Source: Edaphochlamys debaryana (lineage: Eukaryota > Chlorophyta > Chlorophyceae > Chlamydomonadales). From it: DNA of 64,000 bases. Where the stretch lies: the NCBI GenBank assembly GCA_016858145.1, contig JAEHOE010000224.1, forward strand, positions 1 to 64,000. The letters are read 5' to 3'. Positions 12,499-25,700 of the stretch are shown here, piece by piece. The number at the start of each line of letters is the position of its first letter. The stretch's first letter is position 1. The notes under the pieces are model-generated. The model was not told the origin of the DNA and searched no databases. It saw only the letters and a list, made by a program, of their open reading frames with translations. The position numbers and the translations under genes are program-made.

Positions 12499-12553
12499 TG
12501 CCCGGCACATACCACTCAACGACTGCACCCCTGCCCGGCACATACCACTCAAC
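12499..12553. repeat. 22-bp direct repeat, two copies
   Basis: TGCCCGGCACATACCACTCA followed by AC occurs at 12499-12520 and again at 12532-12553, separated by 11 bp. Confidence 0.85.
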
Positions 12554-14575
12554 CGCCAAGCGCAAACCGTGTATGCCGTTCATGCAAGGCAGCACGTGCC
12601 CGCGGAATACACGGCAAACAGGGCCGCTGCCGTCAAGCAGAATCCCTTCTGAACGCCCGGATTGACCGGTGCGGTCCAGGGCTGATACTTACATGTCATT
12701 CATTAGTGGCAAAGCGCATCGGAAGGCAGCGCAGTCTGCTGCAGAACAGGAAAGGACACATTACCCCCGGACTGGCAGACTGCTTAACCCCAAACCAGAT
12801 CCATTCGTAATCCAGGATCCGTCATTGCCGCGCTGGCTTCCAGTAGCCATGCAGCCAAGCCCTCTCACCCTCAGCCTTCAGCTTGACACATCTTGCCAGC
12901 CATGCTACCGGCATCCGTCTACTCCGCCATGACGGTCGCTAGGCGAGAGACTACAAGTGAGGTGACCCTCCAAGCGCAAGCGCTCAACTAGCAAGGTAGC
13001 ATAACAAGCTCTTTGGGCAAAAGCAAGCGCCCGTGCTGCTCGTGTGGAGCGCAGGGGCGTCAAGATGGAGTGCGCAAGGCCCGTTTGGCGCTCACAAGAT
13101 ATGCACTGTCTCGATGATGACCCCGTCCGCTGTCCCGTACAGCCACGGTGCTCAGCCTTCGCCGAAACCTGGAGTGCTGCCAATCCCACCGCCACTACAC
13201 ACTGTCAACCCCGACAACGCAAAGTAGTTCCCTTCCGCCTTTTTACAAAGCCAAGATACCAAAAACTGTGCCGTAGCTAGAATGTCAAAGCGGTAACCCC
13301 AGTGCTTCGCCCAAGAACCGCGTATGCCTTGCCCTCCCAGCGCAAACAAGTTTGAGAGCCAATGCCAAAGCCTGAAAGCCTCCAGACAGTCTCGTTGGTT
13401 CTTCTAAAACCCGGGATCGGGCCCCGAGTTTACCAGCGTGCAAGGTTCAGTGTCGGAATCCTTCAATGCTCAGGGGAATGCAGGCATAAACACGCGGAAG
13501 AGCTGCCAAGCCTTCAGCAACAAAACCACCAAACCCACACCAAACGAGCCGACAAAACACGACAGTCCCTCCAGTCCTAAGGGCCCACTGCGTACGGTGT
13601 ACAGCCTGGCTTACCATGTCTACGGCCGAGGGGCAGGAAACATCCTCCGCGCAGCATGGCAGCCAAGGTCACACCCACACGAGATGCGGCCTACGGCAGG
13701 CTCCGACCAGCGCCCTCTGCCCTATGGCTTCTTTCTGCCCTATCCCACGGTGACGGCTGCGCGGGGGTTATGGTGGCCTCCATGCTTTCGGGAGACTAAA
13801 CCCACCCAGCATAAGTAAGCATAAATGGCGGTTGCGCGCCACGTGAATGTTCCGGCACTGCTTGCTGAATGAACAGAAATAACACCAACGCAAACCCGCG
13901 TGAGGTGCGTGACTCGCCATCAACAGTAGTACACCAGCCGGGTACGAGATGAGCTTCACCGTCAAAGCAGGAGCGCGACCGGCTTCGGGTTGAGCCGGTG
14001 CTAGGTCGGAACCAGCAAAAGTGGCGTTGTCCCCGAAAAACACGCCAACCCCTCCACAACAACCGCAGCCCACACCCAATGCAAATCCCCCAGTGAACCT
14101 TATGCCACGGCAAAAGATCCAGGGTGGAGGGCGCGCGACAAGACGGTCCCATAAAATCATGATGAACACAGCTGGTACCGGTACGTCCGGACGCCAACAC
14201 AATCAATCGGCACGCGCTGCTCGCGCGTGCCACAAACAATGGCGTCCTCCGACAGGGGGGTGGTAAACCCACCCACCATAGCCCCTCCCGCCCCTTGCTC
14301 ACAGGGCAGCAGCCAGCAGCCGCTTACAAGAATGCAGTGCTCAGCTGCAGCTCTCTCGAGGCTACCCAAGTTCTCAAGCACCCTGAAGACCTTACGACCA
14401 ACGTACAATTTCGAAGGACCACGGACTACTTGCGTCCATTCCTGACTGTTGATAACTCGATACCGGCCCCTAGCGTCCCAAGTGACACGACTTGACAAGA
14501 GCCATCTGACACCGCACCAAAGGTTGCGGGTCCGGACGCGCCCTTTTTTCCGCTCACTGAAGTGCAAAAGGTTAG

Positions 14576-14580
14576 TTACA
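14576..14580 (-). terminator. TGTAA polyadenylation signal
   Basis: TGTAA on the minus strand (TTACA on +), about 50 bases past the stop codon at 14631. TGTAA is the usual poly(A) signal in volvocine algae, so this supports the minus-strand gene next to it. Confidence 0.7.
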
Positions 14581-14630
14581 ATAGTACCGTAATAAGCGTA
14601 TTGTGGCTTGGTACATGACCTCTCTGCCGC

Positions 14631-16046
14631 TCAGCCCACAGACCGGCGGGTCGATGCGTTCCGCTTGGCACGGCCGCCGCCTGCGTGGGGCCGGTGGCCC
14701 GTCGGCACCCTTTGCACGGGCGGCGAAGCGCCCAAATCCGCCGCCGCGGCCGTCAGCATCGGCGCCGCTGCCCCAGCAGAGCAAACGCGCGGCGACGGCG
14801 ACGCGAGTGCTGCCGCCTGCACTGCGGCGGCCGCTGCGGCCCCGAGGGAGGCGGTAGTCGCGCTAGCGTGGGCGGGACCCGACTGGCGGCGAAGGCGTGT
14901 GGCGCGGGCTGCGCTGGCCTGCGGCCGTCCTCCGCTCAGGATGCCCCCGCTGGCCGAGATGGAAGAAACGCGCGTGGGCGGCGGAGTCGGCACGCCGGGA
15001 GCGGGGCCCATGGGGCCCATCGGGCCCGCGCCCGGGCCCGCGCCCAGGCCCAGGCCCAGGCCCATCTCGGCCCGCATGGCCGCCAGCTCCTTCACCACCT
15101 CCATCAGCACCGGGTGCAGAGGCACGCCGCCACAACCGCCTCCAACTGCCGCCGCAACGACGGACGATGTGTCTACGCCGTCATTAGAGCCGCCAATGCC
15201 ACGCCATGCGGCGCTGCCACCGCCCGGCCACAAGCCGTACCCGCCACCGCTGCCCGAGCCGAATCCGGATCCAGATTCACAACCCCGATGGGAGCCGGAG
15301 CCGCACACAAGCGCAGCGTAACCGGGATCCGTCACGACGCCGTGGATCGGGCTCCCGCAGGCACTGTTGGTGCCGGCAGATGACGGCGCCGCCGCAGCCG
15401 CCGTCGCTGGCGGTGCCGCTGGCATGTCAATCGGCAGCGACGGCAGCAGGTGGCCGAGCCCTTGCGCAGCGGCGACGTCCGCGGGCGCGGCGTCGGTGGC
15501 AGCTGCCTCCGCTGCAGAGCCGACGCACGGTTGGGGTGCGCCAGCCACAAATTCGTCCTCAGCGTCCGGAAGACTAATCGTCAGGAGGGCCGCCGCGGCG
15601 GAGGAGACGTCGAGCATCTCCGCTGAGCCCTTGGCGACGGCGGCTGCGGCGGCGTCCAGGATGTGTAGCGGCCAGGAACCGCTTCCCGTGCCGCAACCGC
15701 TGCTTGAGACGTCCACAACGGCCACTTTCAGGCTGCCGCCGTTGGTTTTGCCGCTGGCGGCATCGGCAGCGCCGCTGGCACTTGTGCAAACGGGTGTGCT
15801 CGGGGCGGCGTCAACGAAAGCCGCTGCCGCGGAGCGGCGGGGCTTGCCGGCGCGCACTGTGCCTTCGTAGCTTTTGCGCTCCAGCAGAACCTCGCTGGTG
15901 TACTCAGCTGAAAGCCAGTCTGTGGAGGCCGCAGACGAGGGCCTCGCGGCGTAGCTTGCGGCGCTGGCTTCGGTGAGGTGGGGCAAGGGCAGCGAGATTG
16001 CGCGGAGGAGGGGCGCGGCCTCTTCCAAGCTGCACTGTGGACTCAT
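14631..16046 (-). CDS. Low-complexity Ala/Gly/Ser-rich protein, single coding exon
   Basis: I do not recognise this gene. From the chosen ATG it gives 471 residues. The first ~80 residues are the least repetitive part and look coding (SLEEAAPLLRAISLPL, then DWLSAEYTSEVLLERKSYEG). After that come long Ala, Gly and Ser runs. Near residues 320-350 there is a short amphipathic stretch (HPVLMEVVKELAAMRAEMG) followed by a Gly-Leu/Pro-Met repeat. No signal peptide or membrane segment is visible. The frame stays open upstream of the ATG to 16487. I start at 16046 because a good intron (16067-16268) lies just upstream, as expected of a 5' UTR. A TGTAA signal follows the stop by about 50 bases. The coding call rests on length, context and the poly(A) signal rather than homology. 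Confidence 0.55.
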   Translation of the reverse strand: MSPQCSLEEAAPLLRAISLPLPHLTEASAASYAARPSSAASTDWLSAEYTSEVLLERKSYEGTVRAGKPRRSAAAAFVDAAPSTPVCTSASGAADAASGKTNGGSLKVAVVDVSSSGCGTGSGSWPLHILDAAAAAVAKGSAEMLDVSSAAAALLTISLPDAEDEFVAGAPQPCVGSAAEAAATDAAPADVAAAQGLGHLLPSLPIDMPAAPPATAAAAAPSSAGTNSACGSPIHGVVTDPGYAALVCGSGSHRGCESGSGFGSGSGGGYGLWPGGGSAAWRGIGGSNDGVDTSSVVAAAVGGGCGGVPLHPVLMEVVKELAAMRAEMGLGLGLGAGPGAGPMGPMGPAPGVPTPPPTRVSSISASGGILSGGRPQASAARATRLRRQSGPAHASATTASLGAAAAAAVQAAALASPSPRVCSAGAAAPMLTAAAADLGASPPVQRVPTGHRPHAGGGRAKRNASTRRSVG

Positions 16047-16066
16047 GGCCGCGTGAGCTGACGCGC

Positions 16067-16268
16067 CTGTATGGAATGGGGCGGGGGCGCGATGGGAGCG
16101 AGCATAGGTGCAGGAGCAGTGAAGGAGTTGTGGCTGAGGGGTGAGGGCAGCAGGAGAGGGAGCCGGCGGCACCGCACAGCTGGATGGAGGGCCAGGGTGG
16201 CCAGGGCGCGACGGGGCCCTAGGCTGCTGGCATGGAGAGCGAGGAGGGGCGCTGAAGTAATTACTTAC
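16067..16268 (-). other. Probable 5' UTR intron
   Basis: On the minus strand a strong donor (CAC|GTAAGTAATTAC) at 16268 and an acceptor (CCATACAG) ending at 16067 frame 202 bases. They lie about 20 bases before the ATG at 16046. Confidence 0.5.
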
Positions 16269-16269
16269 G

Positions 16270-19200
16270 TGAGGCGGTAAGGAGCGCGAGGAGGCTGGCC
16301 GCTCCGTGCGAGGAGGGGGAGGCGAGGAAGCCTGCGCGCAAGGAAGGGAGCGGGACATGGCCGTCAGGGAAGTACTCGGTGGCGCTACGTTGGGCACTTC
16401 ATACGCAAGCACATGTGAGTAGTGTGCACTGTAGTGTGCACTTGATTGCAGGCACGTCACGAGCACGCTCCGTCGCTGCGCGCTCACCAGCTGCTGGACC
16501 GACTTCCCATGCTTGCTTCTCAGCCAGCTTCATGATGTCGCCGCTTGTGCACGCTTTTAGATTGTGACTCCCTCCGCTGGCCGGAGGGGATGCCAGCGCC
16601 CTCGGTCGGGGCTCGGCGAAATCGGCTCGGGGCATGCCACGACGCTGTTAGCGACTGCACCTTGACCAGGCAGCGCCGCTGTAGTCACAAGAGCCTGGGG
16701 TAATCAAAAGCACTCGGCGTAGAAGCACGCAGCCAACCAGTTGCGACAAAAGCACTATAAAGCACCAATTCGGCCAGCTTGTCTCTACAGCCTCCGTGCT
16801 GACAAAAGTCGTTTAGCGATGTCTAGAGCCCACTGCGCGGGCTGGGCTGCGTCTAGTGCGACTACTGGGACGTTGGGCCTGGAGCAGTGTGTCGCGTCAC
16901 TGTGTGCATCGAATGCCTCCTATTCCTAGATGTGTAGCGGCCGCAGCCGGCGCTTCGCTGAAACGAAGCCGCCAGCGGGGGTCGTATGGGTCCCGTGCTA
17001 ATTGCGCTCACACTTTTCGTTCCCATCGCGGGCCCCAGCATTAATACAGAAATGAAAATGCGCGAGCTACTGTTTCTCATAGCTGTAGCGATGAGGCGTT
17101 TTGAGAAACCATCGCGTAATCCCCCCCTCATCGCCACGCACGTGTGCGGGTATCGACTCGCTCCAGACACGCCCCGCGCTCCGGCCCCCCGGTTTCGCCC
17201 CTCGGTTGGGCCGCGCTGCTGCTTGAACTCCGCTCCAGACCTCAGGCCAAGCCTTTTGGACGACATAGGCTTTATGTCTCAGCACAGGTCAATCCCACCC
17301 CCCTCGGCAATTAGTCTCGAGGGCCCTTCGGGCTTTTTTCTTCGGAGAGCGCTTGCAGCGGAGGTTGGGAGGGCGGGTGGGGCTGTGTGGCTTGCAAGGG
17401 GGAGGGGAAATGCCGGCGGGGGGAGGGGAAAGCGCGAGAAACGGAATTCATGTTTCTGCTCAGACTTGATAGTGCTGCTGGCGGCGACATGGCTCTCGGG
17501 AGCTGTACGGGAAACGGGAAACGGCACCCCAGGGGTCACGTCTGAGGCGTATGCATGCGCTTTCGAAGGCGGAAGCGGGGGAGGGCGGGTGGGGTGCTCT
17601 AGCTTCCGTCGCGTTCGCCCAAGAGAACATGTCGCCGACCTTTGCGTACTCGACTGGGCCGTCGCGAGTCGCCGCGACTTGCAAGTGTATAGTAGACATC
17701 TTCCTCATGCCTTGCAACTTCTCTCGCGTGCGGTAGGCTGCTCGCGAGTCGGGTCGGGTCGTCGGCTCGGGTGCCGATGCTCACGACTCGGGACTGCTCG
17801 ACTCGCCCGGGCCCGCAGCCCCGCACAGACGCGATGAAGTACCCGCTGCAGTATCCTCGCGCTCAGTAGCAACGGCTCGACGCCAGGGGCTCGCGCGAGC
17901 CGCTGCCGCCTCGGAGGCCCCGCCATGTGTGACGGAGTGTGGCGCTCGGGAATCGCGCAGCACGCCCCAGCTGCCGCGCCGCGCGATAGCCTGACTTGTG
18001 CACACGCTCACAGCACGCTCGGCTGGGGTAGCTCGGGCGAAGAGTGCGCGAGTGTGCTCGCGGGCGCAGCAGCTGCTAAGCTGTCCCTACCTCAGACGGG
18101 AGGGCGGGTGGGGCTGGAGGCGCAGTAATGAGAAGGCGCAGTACTGAGCAATGCATGCCCCTACTGAGGGCATAGCTGGAGAGTGGAAGGAGCGAGCGAG
18201 GCCGCCCGCTGCGCCGGAAGTAAGGGATATTGTGGGCGGATGCAGCAGAGCAGGGTGGCGTGAAGAGGCTTGCGGACGGGCTAATCCTGAATCGATGCGT
18301 ACTTCGCGGCTTAGCAGCAGGAAGAGAGCACACAGGGATGCATTTCCATCATGGCCACTTACTTCCGAGGCCCTGGGAACAGAGCTTATTTTGATGCATG
18401 TAATTTGTGATGAGTTGATGTCTCTCCTGACAAGGGAAGTCCGTGTCATTGAGCAACATATGCGTTCCGGTCCCTGAGTCACCTTCCCGTCCCGCAGCTA
18501 CCAGACCCTCACCACAGCTACAGCTACCGACCATGCGTGTACACATCCTGTGCATACCATGCATGCAAACCACACGAGACGACTGGCAGCTCTCACACCC
18601 CCCCCTAACGTACACGGCAGTTCCTCCCAGCTCCGCAGACTGCCTGAGACCCTCTAGCCTGCCTTGCTGTGCACCGACCGTCGGCCTCAGCCCTGTATCT
18701 AGGTGCCCGTCCCATCCCTCATCCGACGTCCTGCCTCTACACGTCTACAGTGCAGTGCACCAAGGTGTGCCTGCATCTCAAATGCTCCTGTACCGGTAAC
18801 TCCACGTCCGACAGGTCTATGCTACAATCCGCTACCCTCAAACCCGTAGCCATGTTCCAAACGGTCAGCCTCAACCCCACGAGTCCTGCCATCAAGCCAT
18901 CGCGCAGTCCTTCAACCGAGCCATAGAGGTCCACCGGAGGGGCCCATACCGCGTGTGCACCCCGGGCCTCCCTGAATGGAGCAGCTACATACTCTGGTTG
19001 CGTTCCCAGGTTCATGGCAGCGGCAACGTGCAGAGCCTGCTTAGCAGCCCTTTCACCACCCGATGAATGCAGCACTACCGCCACCATCGCCACCGTGCAT
19101 CAATTCATACCGTGCCACTCGTCCTACGGTAACTCGACAAAGACTATGATTGGTCCTTATTGACGGAGGCCCTCACAGTGGCCCCGGACAGTGCTTAGTT

Positions 19201-19798
19201 CTTGTCTAGGGTGGAGGCCCCAAGACCAAGGCGAGCGCAGGGCCATACGGAGCCCAAGCCTCCCTGTCGACATGCATGCGTCCCTCCAGGCCCCCATGCG
19301 TGCGAGCCCTGCTCTAAACAGCCCCCGCGGCTTGCGGCCGCACACCCTCCCTCCCGCCTTGTCCGTGGCGCCCTCCCCCATTCCCTACCGGCTTCCAGCC
19401 TCACGCCTGACTTCGCATGGCTTCCTCGGCAATAGCCGCCCATCGTGGCAAGCCGGAGCCCGTGCCCCTGCCGCCCGCTGCTGTCCAAGCAGCCCCACCT
19501 TGCCCGCAATAGCGGCTCCTCGTGGCATGACCTGCTGAAGCGCCTCCTCCCGGCATGGCCTGTTGCAGCAGCTCCGCACGGCGGCCCTCGGCCTCCGCCG
19601 CGAGCCGCCTCGCCGCGAGTCGCCTCGCCGCTAGTCACATCGCCGCGGGCCCCGCAGAAGTCTGCCAGGACCTCTCTTTGCTGCGTGGCCGGCAGAGCAC
19701 GTGCCCCCACCGTCCGCTGCCATCCCCGCCTTCGAGCTCCGAGCCACCTCCCCACGCCCAGGAGTCACCCTCCTGTACCCCATCCCCCCCCTGACCCC
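16270..19798. other. 3.5-kb stretch without a supported gene
   Basis: Contains the promoter side of the 14.6-16.0 kb gene and the 3' flank of the 19.8-26.7 kb gene. A TATAAAG string lies at 16756 on +, but no gene starts downstream of it. Open frames here (for example 16986-17837) lack splice structure and protein-like composition. Confidence 0.5.
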
Positions 19799-22700
19799 TC
19801 ATCGGTCCCGCTGGTCCCTCCGCAGCTCCATGAGGCGGGAGTCGTGGAAGGCCACCTGGGGGGCGGGGGGAGGCAGGGGGAGGGGGTGTGAGGGGGGAGG
19901 GGGTGTGAGGGTAGATGTGCAAGCGGTGTGAGGAGAGGGTGAGGGCGGGGGGTGAGGGGTCGTGGATGAATAAGGGGGTTCGTGGAAAGCTGGCTGAGGG
20001 GTAGCAGCCCAGCAGAGGGTCCCCCCCATCGCACCGCAAGCCTCTGCCTGCCCGCAGATGGCAGCGCATCACTGCACCGCACGTTTGCAAGCCTCGTCCG
20101 CTCCACCCATCTACGGCGCTTCTGCCTCACCTCCTGCTCCCTCGCCGCCAGCCTCAGCGTACAGCCCTCCAGCGAGTCCGGCCCGCTGACGCCGCCGTAC
20201 GGCACGTGCCGCCGCTGCGGGGAACACGGGCATCGAAGGGACGCTTACGTAAGCGCAGCACCCGTACAGACATGGTCCCGGTACGGCATATACGCGGCCC
20301 GCCCTAGGCTCCGCCTGCTGCCGGCCAGCCGACCCGCACAGCCCAGAGGGGGACGCACCCTGGACACTACGCACACAGGCTGCAACCTCCCCTGCGCACC
20401 TGCACCCCCGCAGCAGCTGGCCCTCCATCCACCACCAGCTGCCCCTCCTGCCCAACGACTTCGACGTAGGTCACGGCTGTGCACCAGAAGAACACAGTAA
20501 TCCCCAACCACCCAACACAATAGGCTCTTCAACAGATCAGGCCCGCACCCCGCCCCACCTGCACCCTCAGCAGCTGGTCCTCCACCAGCTGGCGGATGGT
20601 GCGGTCCAGCAGCGCCCCCGCACCGCCCGGCTCGGCCTGGCACTGCGGGGGGACGGGGGTTGGGGTGTGGTTGGGGTGTGGTTGGGGTGGGGTGCGGTGT
20701 GGTTGGAATATGGTTGGGGTGGGGTTGGGGCGGGGATGTCGTGGGTAGCACAGGCGGGGAAGGCAAGCGGAGCGCGAACGGAAAGCGGGGGGGCCGCGGA
20801 CAGGGCGGCTTGTGAAGTGCCAGCCAGGAAACGCACTCCGCCCCAAGCCCGAGCACACGCCCCCTACCGGCCCACCCCTGCCAGGCCCCCACCCACCGCC
20901 TCCCGCTGCTCGTACCCCAGCTGCACCGCCATCCACTCGCGCTGCTGCGGCCTGCGGGTTAAAAGCAGACCGCAATGCAAGTGACAAGAAGCGGGGTGGG
21001 GCCGGAGGCGGGGCGGGGGGGGGTGTAGTCCGGAAAGAAGCACTCGTCGCGACGCGGTCGCTGTGGAGCTGCAGTCTCGATACCCGTAGCCTCGCCTTCA
21101 ATGACCCCCCCTCGCCCGACCCACCCCGTCAGCACCAGAGCGCGCAGCACGGAGGACGCGGCCAGGCCCAGGCGCTGCGGAGGGGGCAGCGGGGGACAGA
21201 GGGCAAGCGTTTGTCTTGTGTCTCCGCCCTAACCCTAGGCCGCCCGTCGCACCTCAATTGGCTCTGCTTAAGCTCATGCACTCTTCTGTCGGTCTGAGCC
21301 CTGCCCCCCTCCCTGGCTACCGTCCTGGGGCCGCCCGCCGCACCTGGTTCGCCGCGTGCTGCTCCGCGTCGTCCGGGTCCACGCCGTACAGCATGTACGA
21401 CAGGTGGTCCTGCGCGTAAAGGTACGGCATGCTCACTCCTGTTTTACTCGGTCACGAAAGCAAAAATACGGCATGTAATGCCGTACGACATTTGTATGCT
21501 GTCGTACAACGCGCGCACCTGCACCCAGCCGGCGCCCCACTCCACCAGCTGCAGCTCCAGGTTGATGGTCTCTGCATTGGTGGCCAGCGTAACGGCTGCG
21601 GAAAGGGTAGGGGGGAAGGGAGGTAGGGGGGAGGTTGGGGTCGGGGGGGAGCATGGCATCAAAATTAACGTTGCCAGCGTCACTAGTGAAGCCTCACCGA
21701 TCCCACCCCGTCGCCCCGCTCACCCCCCTCGCAGTGCACGTGTCTGGACAGGGAGCCGTACAGGCGGCACAGCATGACCTGTTGCCAAGATAGGTAAGAG
21801 GGGGGGGAGGGAGGAGGCACTTGGTGGATGCAGTCAGCAGCTGGCGTTCTACACTGACTTGTGGTCGATGGTTCTTCTGCTAGGCGCGCTAGGCTGGATC
21901 CTGATCCTGGTCCTGATCTGGATCCGCGCACCTTGTGGTAGAGCTGGAGCTCGTGATCCACGCGGACCACGTCGCGGAACCGGACCCGGCCCGCCAGTCG
22001 GTCCCGCGCGCAGGCCTCGAAGTGGCGGTCCCTGTGGTTAGCGGGGGGAGGGCGGCTGTGTAACAGACGGCGGCATACGGGTGTGGTGATGGATGGCTTG
22101 CTGACCCACATTGCGCGGGCCATTGTAACCAATAGCAACATAGGATCCTGACACGGAAGGGCGACATACGGGTGTGGTGATGTATGGCTTGCTCCTGACC
22201 CACATTGCATGGGTGGGCCGGTGCACGTCCCAGCGGCATGTTTGATTCGGCTCTGCTTGCCTTCCCCACGCCTCCTTCTCAACCCCCCCCCATCAGCCCA
22301 CCGCTTACCGGTAGACAAGCTCCTCGATCGTGAACCGGGCATTGTGGGCCGCCTGGCGGTTGGCAGTTGGCGGTTACAAGAGGTGGTTATAGGTCGATAA
22401 GGGTGGTGAGGGCAGGTAGTGAGTAGTCGAAGAGGTGGACACAAAGGACCATCTCTCCTCCACTCTCCTCCGCTCTGCGCCCCTCAAACCCATGCATCCG
22501 GGGCCCTTGCCTGTGACAGCTCGCGCCGCCGCGTCGCCATGTGGTCCCGCTGTGGGGCGTGCGGGTGTGGGCAGAGCGGGGGGAAGGCAGGGATACTCGG
22601 CGGAGGATCGGGGAAGGCAGGGGAGGTCACGGCGTGGGGCGATGCAGCCGGGCGACGAGCCACGCGGGTCATCGCCTCGCCAGGGCCCCGACACACACAC

Positions 22701-25700
22701 TCGGTTCCGTATCTAAGGCCGGCCGGATAATCGCCGCGCCTGAGACTCCCCGGCTCATGCGAGCAGCCCTTCACACACTCCGGCTGACAGACACACCATG
22801 GCAGCGGGGGATCCCTGAGAGCAGGCCGGCTACTCGCCGCACCTACGTCCCGCCGGCTTATACGAGCAGCCCTTCACACCATGACATATACCCATTTGCG
22901 AACCACGAGTGAACCCCTTATCACTAATCCTAGCCGCCCAAACACGCCACGCACCTGAGACGTGGTGGGTCCTGCGTCCGCAAACACCGGCTGCCAATCC
23001 GCCGGCGCCCCCAGTTGCGCCTCCTTCTCGTTACCGTTGCCGTTACCGTTGGCGGTTGCGTTGCCCGCGCCGCCGTTGGACCCGGGCCCGCCCCGCGCCT
23101 GCTGCGGTGAGCCCTGGTCCGGCGTGTGGGGCTGAGAGGGCTGCGAGTGGGGCTGCTGAGGCCCGAGCCGGGGATCTGCGGTGGACGTGTCAAGGGCACA
23201 AGCCGGGGGCCACCGCACGGGGAGCCATCAGTCGCAACAGGCATGGATTCCACCAGTATGCTGCCTCTACCCTAAGCTATCTTTGAACAGCAGCAGGCCG
23301 CCCCTGTGATGGACGTCCCTAGGAAAGGGCACGCCGGGCCACCGGTATTTGAAGCGTCCGCACATGACATCGTCCGCCCCATGCTCACACCCCCCCTCAA
23401 CCACGCCCCAAAGGCAAGGCAACGCTCGCGCACCCGGCCACTCACCATGCTTTGGCGGCGGCGGCGCCAGCGGCGGCGCCGGCCGCTGCAGCGCCGCCGC
23501 CGCCGCCATCGCCGCCCGCCTCGACAGCTCCATGGCGGCCAGGGCCTCGTCCTGCTGGTCCAGCTCCCACTGCTCCAGATCGGCCGCCATGGCCAGCTCC
23601 AGATTGCCCTGAGAGTGCCGTACGACAAGATCAAGACCAATTCGGAAATCAAGATCGCGCTATCTGCTTTTTCCTGTCATGTGTGATGGCGTGCGGGGCC
23701 GCACGGCAGGACAGGCCCTCGCTTTGGAATGATCATAGCTGAGACGGCAGCACTGCGGGTGGCAGCTTGGGGTGGGCGCCTGTCAGCGCTCCTCTACCCC
23801 TGCCTCGGTCCACAGCCCTCCCGCGCCCCGCCCCACCTCCCGGTGCGCCGCGTCCGCCCGCTCCTCCGCCTGCCGCCGCCTCGCCTCGTCCTGGGCACTC
23901 GTGGCCACGCCGACCTAGGGTGGGTGAGGAGAGGGGCGGAAGGAGGGAAGGGCGGAGGTAAGAGGGGCAGGGGGTACGAGGGAGAGATGGGAGGGGCGTC
24001 TGGTAGTCACCGACCTGTGTGGGGGGGGTACGGGTTGTGAGGTGCGTGGATGGTAGGGCAAGAGGGGAGAGGAAGGGGCAGAAGGGAGAGGGGTTTGATG
24101 GGGGGAGGGGTCATGTCCCTCATGGAGGGAGCGTTTCAGCCGGGCCGACTGATTGCGACGCCCAGGGGAGAGACAGCGCGTGCAGTTGGGGATGCTAGCA
24201 GCACAGCTCAAAGGGTTTTACGGGAGATACATGTATGGCGAAGCCGCGTGCTCCCGCACCCACCCACCCACCCCATACCCGCACCTGCTGTGCCTCCATC
24301 CGCGCCTCCGCCGCCTCCCGCGCCTCCCGCGCGGCCGCCTTGGCCGCCGCCTCCAGCCCCCCCGACCCGCCCAGCGCCAGGGCCCCCTCCAGCTGCTCCT
24401 CCTCGTCCTCCGAGTCCTCCTCCTCCTCGGCGGCCTGTTCAGGCGAGCGAGGAAACGGGAAACGGTAAAGAAACGCCAAGAATGATAAGGGAAGGCAGGA
24501 CCAGTCTTAAATGTGCAGGGTCAGGCCACAACTGTGCTGAACCGCGGGTCTGACCGGCGCCATGCAGGAAAGGATCTCAGCTGCGGCCCAATGGCAACAG
24601 CGACCCGAAAGGGAGGAGCGCCGGGGTGCTGCGTGGGGCAACGCCTCACCTCCAGGGCGGGCCAGCGCACGTCCTGGCGGGCGTGGTAGAAGGCCTGCCG
24701 GCAGGTGACGACCAAACGGCGGGAAACACACTTCGGTGGGTGTGCTGACTGGCCTACCGGTCCCGACACGTGTGGCAGGCCAGCACAGGTACCGCATCCT
24801 TGCCCCTCGACCCCCTTTTCGAATCCCCCCGTCCGTTCCCCTCATGCCCCAAGCCAGTGGACTACATCCGGATGCGTGCCAAGCCGTCGGGTATGATTCC
24901 AATCCCATTAGTCACTCCCCCTACCTTGGTCTTGGACACAAGGCCCAAGCTCAGCAGCTCGGACCAAATCTCCGTGGTGCTACGGAGGGCGCGGTAGGGG
25001 CGGCCCGTTACTTACCACGGACGCCGTCAAAACCAACGGTACCGGTACTCCGCTGCCGTACGGCACAGTCACGCACTGCCGTACACAAGAATGATCGTGC
25101 CGTACCTGCGGATCGTGTACCCCGCCTCGTCCTCCTCCATGTCCACCCGGGCCGCCATGTAGGCGGGGCCGTCGGCGCCCGCGGCCGCGTCGGCCCGGTG
25201 CAGCGAGCGCAGCTTGTCAGACAGGCGGTCGGACCTACACGGGCGGGGGCGGGGAAGGGACCGCCATGTGGGTCGTCGCAACGCGCTGCAGAGAAGCGGG
25301 CAAGCTCCTGTACTTCCTTGCGAGGCGGGCTCGGGAGTCTGGACCGACCTCCACCTACATGTAACCCCCCCGCCCGCCCAGGTAAACCCCCCGCCCCGAG
25401 CCATGCGGTATCCCCAGCCGCCAGCAGGTGTAGGGAAGACAGCAGCCAAAGAGCCCCCACGTGTACAGCAGGTGTCACGTGTCAAAACTCAAGCCCCCGT
25501 TCCCCCCTCCCCCCCTCCCCCCTTTCCGCCCCCACCATGCCGTGTCCCCAGCTGCCAGCAGCTCCAGGGTGGACAGCAGCCAGTGCAGCCGCCGCTGCAG
25601 GCCCGCCACGTCAGCCTCAGCGGGCCGCTTGAGGGCGGTCGTGGCCTCCTGCGGAACCCGGGGAGGAAGAGGGCGAGGGTGGAGAACGGAGGGTGCGGAA

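Larger units (their letters stand above)
11567..14570. other. 3-kb stretch without a supported gene
   Basis: Visibly less GC-rich than the array. No reading frame here has splice sites, conserved-looking protein or good length. It holds a CCGTATTAATACGG palindrome with CCGTAT repeats (11789-11841), a 22-bp direct repeat (12499-12553), and a module at 11934-12000 that recurs in an intron near 49.85 kb. A dead or unrecognised mobile element is possible, but I see no terminal repeats or transposase. Confidence 0.6.

Noticed and set aside
12499..12553. CRISPR-like spaced repeat
   Set aside because: Only two copies with an 11-bp gap, in a eukaryotic nuclear context.
16756..16762. TATAAAG as a core promoter
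   Set aside because: No supported gene starts downstream on the + strand.
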